From positions 1 through 15,541 of the forward strand of contig DAOUFU010000310.1 in the NCBI GenBank assembly GCA_034429275.1: a DNA stretch of 15,541 nt. Direction: 5' to 3'. The DNA is from DAOUFU01 sp034429275 (GTDB lineage: Bacteria > Chloroflexota > Anaerolineae > Aggregatilineales > Aggregatilineaceae). This document shows, in pieces, positions 13,605-15,541 of this stretch. Each line of letters starts with the position of its first letter. Positions within the stretch are counted from its first letter, which is position 1. Both the position numbers and the translations under genes were made by a program. The notes beneath the pieces were generated by a model. The model had not been told where the DNA came from, did no database searches, and saw only the letters and a program-made list of their open reading frames with translations.

Positions 13605-14179
13605 GCACTTATACCCCTGCACAAGACGAAATCACGGCGGCAGCAAAGGACACCGCCCAGGTTCGCCAGATGGCCCGGCCCTATGTCAATGCCTATCTTG
13701 GAGGCATTTTGTTGGGGCTGGTATTATTTGCGGCATTTTTCCTGACCGGCAATGGGCTGGGGGCGTCGGGTGGCCTCAACCGGTTGGTGGTATGGGTCGA
13801 GGACGCCATCGCGCCCGGTCATGTGGACAGCACGCCCTACCTGGCGACGATGGCGGGCGGCGACCGCAACCCGCTCGATAACTGGGTGGTGTTTGTGGTA
13901 TTCGGGGTGGTACTTGGCGGGTTTGTGTCGGGCTGGTTCAACCACCGCATCAAGCTCGAAACCATTGGTGGGCCGCGCCTTTCGGCACGCCAGCGCTGGC
14001 TGGCTGCGTTTGTTGGTGGGGCAATCATGGGCTATGGGGCGCGCATGGCACGCGGCTGCACATCGGGCCAGGCGCTCTCTGGCGGGGCAGTGCTTTCGGT
14101 AGGGAGCTGGTTATTCATGTTTGCGGTATTCGCCGGGGCCTATGCGCTCGCTTATTTCGTGCGCCGGTTGTGGAACTAG
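13601..14179 (+). CDS. YeeE/YedE-family membrane protein, first half of a split transporter
   Basis: The 192-residue protein belongs to the YeeE/YedE (DUF395, TsuA-like) family that imports thiosulfate or related sulfur compounds. It has a soluble N-terminal segment (1-28) and hydrophobic segments at about 31-50, 94-112, 133-147 and 165-186. Its signature is MARGCTSGQALSGGA (149-163), whose C153 is the only cysteine. In the full-length TsuA transporter conserved cysteines along the pore handle thiosulfate; here one such site lies in each of two adjacent proteins. GAGGGA lies 5 bases before the ATG, which overlaps the arsR stop. The partner half follows 13 bases later. Inner membrane; sulfur substrate inferred from family. 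Confidence 0.85.
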   Translation: MSTYTPAQDEITAAAKDTAQVRQMARPYVNAYLGGILLGLVLFAAFFLTGNGLGASGGLNRLVVWVEDAIAPGHVDSTPYLATMAGGDRNPLDNWVVFVVFGVVLGGFVSGWFNHRIKLETIGGPRLSARQRWLAAFVGGAIMGYGARMARGCTSGQALSGGAVLSVGSWLFMFAVFAGAYALAYFVRRLWN

Positions 14180-14192
14180 GGAGGACTGACCC

Positions 14193-15359
14193 ATGCCATC
14201 ATTTCCGCTGAATCTCAACGAATATTTCGGGCACTGGGATGTGTATATCGTCTATCTGGCGATTGGATTTGCGTTTGGCGTGGTGCTGGAGATTGCCGGG
14301 TTTGGCAATTCGCGCAAACTGGCGGCCCAGTTCTACTTTAAGGATATGACCGTGCTCAAGGTCATGTTCACAGCCATTGTGGTGGCCATGAGTCTGATCT
14401 TCCTCACCTCTGCCCTGGGCTGGCTCGATTATGACAAACTGTGGGTCAACCCGACCTACCTGTGGCCGGGCATTGTTGGCGGGCTGATCATGGGGGTCGG
14501 CTTCATCATCGGCGGCTTCTGCCCCGGCACGTCGCTGGTCTCCGCTGCGACCGGCAAGCTCGACGGCCTGTTTTTTGTGCTGGGCGCGCTGGTCGGCATC
14601 TTCCTGTTTGGTGAGTCTGTTGAGCAATTTGAGAGTTTCTGGACCGGCTCCGCCTATGGGCGTTACACGTTGATGGATGTGTTTGATGTGGACGCGGGCG
14701 TGATTGTGCTGGGCGTTGTACTGATGGCGCTGTTTGTATTCTGGGGTGCCGAACAGCTAGAGCGTATCATTGGCAAGCAGGATCTTTCGCGCGCGCCACA
14801 CTGGCGCTATGGGGCAGCAGGCGGATTGGTGGTGCTGGCCAGCGCGACGCTGCTCATTGGTCAGCCCGGCCCCAAGCCGCCCGTGCTCTCCGAAGCGCGC
14901 GCAGCCCAGCTCGAAAGCCGCGCGGTATACGTTCATCCCGCCGAGTTGTTGAAGGCGCTTAACAACCGGTTCCTGACAGTGGTGTTGATCGATGTGCGCA
15001 GCAAGGCCGATTACGACCAGTTCCACATTGAAAACGCCCGGCACATCCCGCTGGATGATGTGCTGGACGAAGCTGACACGCTGCGCAAAGAACCGGCGAA
15101 CACGATCTTTGCCCTGGTGGATAATGATGAGACATTGGCAACCGAGGCCTGGCGGCGGCTGGTGGCAGACGGCATGATCAATGTCTTTATTCTCGAAGGC
15201 GGGATCAATCACTGGCTAGAAGTTTTCCCCAACAACCCGGCAGCTCCCGATCCCAAGGAATACGCCGCGATTGAATTCGAGAAGAAGATCACGCTGGAAA
15301 AACCGTCGGAGGATGCCGAGGCCAGCAGTGATGGCGGCAGCACGGGGGGCTGCGGCTGA
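14193..15359 (+). CDS. YeeE/YedE transporter half fused to a cysteine-less rhodanese-like domain
   Basis: This 388-residue protein has about six membrane segments (near 16-36, 55-77, 90-110, 123-140, 168-184, 207-223). Family motifs are GFGNSRKLAAQFYFKDMTVLK (37-57) and GGFCPGTSLVSAATGKLDG (107-125, C110). Residues about 245-345 are a rhodanese-like domain: LIDVRSKADYDQFHIENARHIP is standard, and the end LEGGINHW is too. The active-site loop, however, reads FALVDNDETLATEA (306-319), with no cysteine. Sulfurtransferase activity by the usual persulfide is thus not possible. The protein ends in GGSTGGCG, so its only other cysteine, C387, is on a flexible Gly-rich tail. GGGAGG stands 8 bases before the ATG. 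With the preceding gene it should form a complete two-subunit sulfur-compound importer. Confidence 0.88.
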   Translation: MPSFPLNLNEYFGHWDVYIVYLAIGFAFGVVLEIAGFGNSRKLAAQFYFKDMTVLKVMFTAIVVAMSLIFLTSALGWLDYDKLWVNPTYLWPGIVGGLIMGVGFIIGGFCPGTSLVSAATGKLDGLFFVLGALVGIFLFGESVEQFESFWTGSAYGRYTLMDVFDVDAGVIVLGVVLMALFVFWGAEQLERIIGKQDLSRAPHWRYGAAGGLVVLASATLLIGQPGPKPPVLSEARAAQLESRAVYVHPAELLKALNNRFLTVVLIDVRSKADYDQFHIENARHIPLDDVLDEADTLRKEPANTIFALVDNDETLATEAWRRLVADGMINVFILEGGINHWLEVFPNNPAAPDPKEYAAIEFEKKITLEKPSEDAEASSDGGSTGGCG

Positions 15360-15395
15360 GTTTTCCGGGCTAACCCTGACCTTTGATTTCCACGG

Positions 15396-15423
15396 ACACG
15401 CGCGCCATTCCCGGCGCGCGTGT
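15396..15423. terminator. Terminator at the end of the arsR-yeeE operon
   Basis: ACACGCGCGCC (15396-15406) pairs perfectly with GGCGCGCGTGT (15413-15423) around a 6-base loop. T-rich bases (TGTATAT) follow on the plus strand. It also lies just past the stop of the converging partial gene, so it may act in both directions. Confidence 0.7.
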
Positions 15424-15431
15424 TGTATATC

Positions 15432-15541
15432 TCACCTGGAGTCCGCATGGGGTCGGATGATTTCTGAGGGGAAAAACTGTTCTTGAAAATGCACCTGGGC
15501 GCGAATGGGATCATCGGGCAGGGTGCGGCCTTCGGGGAGGC
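15432..15541 (-). CDS. C-terminal end of a leftward gene entering from the right edge
   Basis: On the minus strand an open frame of 35 codons runs from the window edge to a TGA at 15432-15434. The translation LPEGRTLPDDPIRAQVHF, continuing QEQFFPSEIIRPHADSR, has the balanced composition of a real protein tail. It ends just before a terminator-like stem, which fits convergent genes. I do not recognise the family, and most of the gene lies outside the window. Confidence 0.45.
   Translation of the reverse strand, partial: LPEGRTLPDDPIRAQVHFQEQFFPSEIIRPHADSR

Noticed and set aside
1..15541. CRISPR array, tRNA or rRNA genes
   Set aside because: No regularly spaced direct repeats, and no tRNA- or rRNA-like sequence was recognised on either strand.

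Overview
The window is GC-rich, gene-dense bacterial DNA. The gene mix suggests a heterotrophic, plant-polysaccharide-using bacterium, possibly of the Chloroflexota (Anaerolineae-like). It contains a secreted GH9 glycanase, a LacI-controlled pentose operon, a solitary sugar-binding protein, a corrinoid-methyltransferase-like protein and YeeE/YedE sulfur transporters. That lineage is inferred from gene content only; there is no rRNA or other marker in the window.

Layout, left to right. (1) 1-293 is a comparatively AT-rich non-coding stretch with a good leftward promoter and two related 13-bp palindromes. (2) 294-1628 (-) is a periplasmic or extracellular solute-binding protein without its permeases. 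(3) 1736-4171 (+) is a two-gene unit: a UroD/MtaA-like methyltransferase fused to a thioredoxin-like CxxC domain, followed 12 bp later by a COG0523/CobW-like P-loop GTPase. (4) 4271-9171 (-) is a pentose operon transcribed in the order lacI-type regulator, ribulokinase (araB), ribulose-5-phosphate 4-epimerase (araD), and a fucose/arabinose-isomerase-family protein. A strong hairpin separates it from the converging GTPase gene. (5) 9172-9603 is a divergent control region with two LacI-type operators spaced exactly 100 bp apart. (6) 9604-12114 (+) is a secreted, multidomain GH9 glycoside hydrolase, ending in a 12-bp stem terminator. (7) 12217-13074 (+) is a class I SAM methyltransferase of unknown substrate. 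(8) 13230-15359 (+) is an ArsR-family regulator followed by a split YeeE/YedE transporter pair. The second transporter half carries a rhodanese-like domain that lacks the catalytic cysteine and ends in a Gly/Cys tail. (9) A bidirectional-looking terminator and the C-terminal end of a leftward gene close the window.

How the parts may work together. GH9 would release oligosaccharides outside the cell. The LacI-type repressor sits on operators between the GH9 gene and its own operon, and the AraB/AraD/isomerase set would feed an L-arabinose-type pentose into the pentose phosphate pathway. The ArsR operon has an operator overlapping its own -10 box and a perfect TGTGA-N6-TCACA (CRP/FNR-type) site upstream, which suggests combined control by a sulfur or redox signal and a global regulator. 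The methyltransferase/GTPase pair is the least conventional module: a corrinoid-type methyltransferase fold with a substituted zinc-ligand position, a built-in thiol-redox domain and its own metallochaperone-like GTPase.
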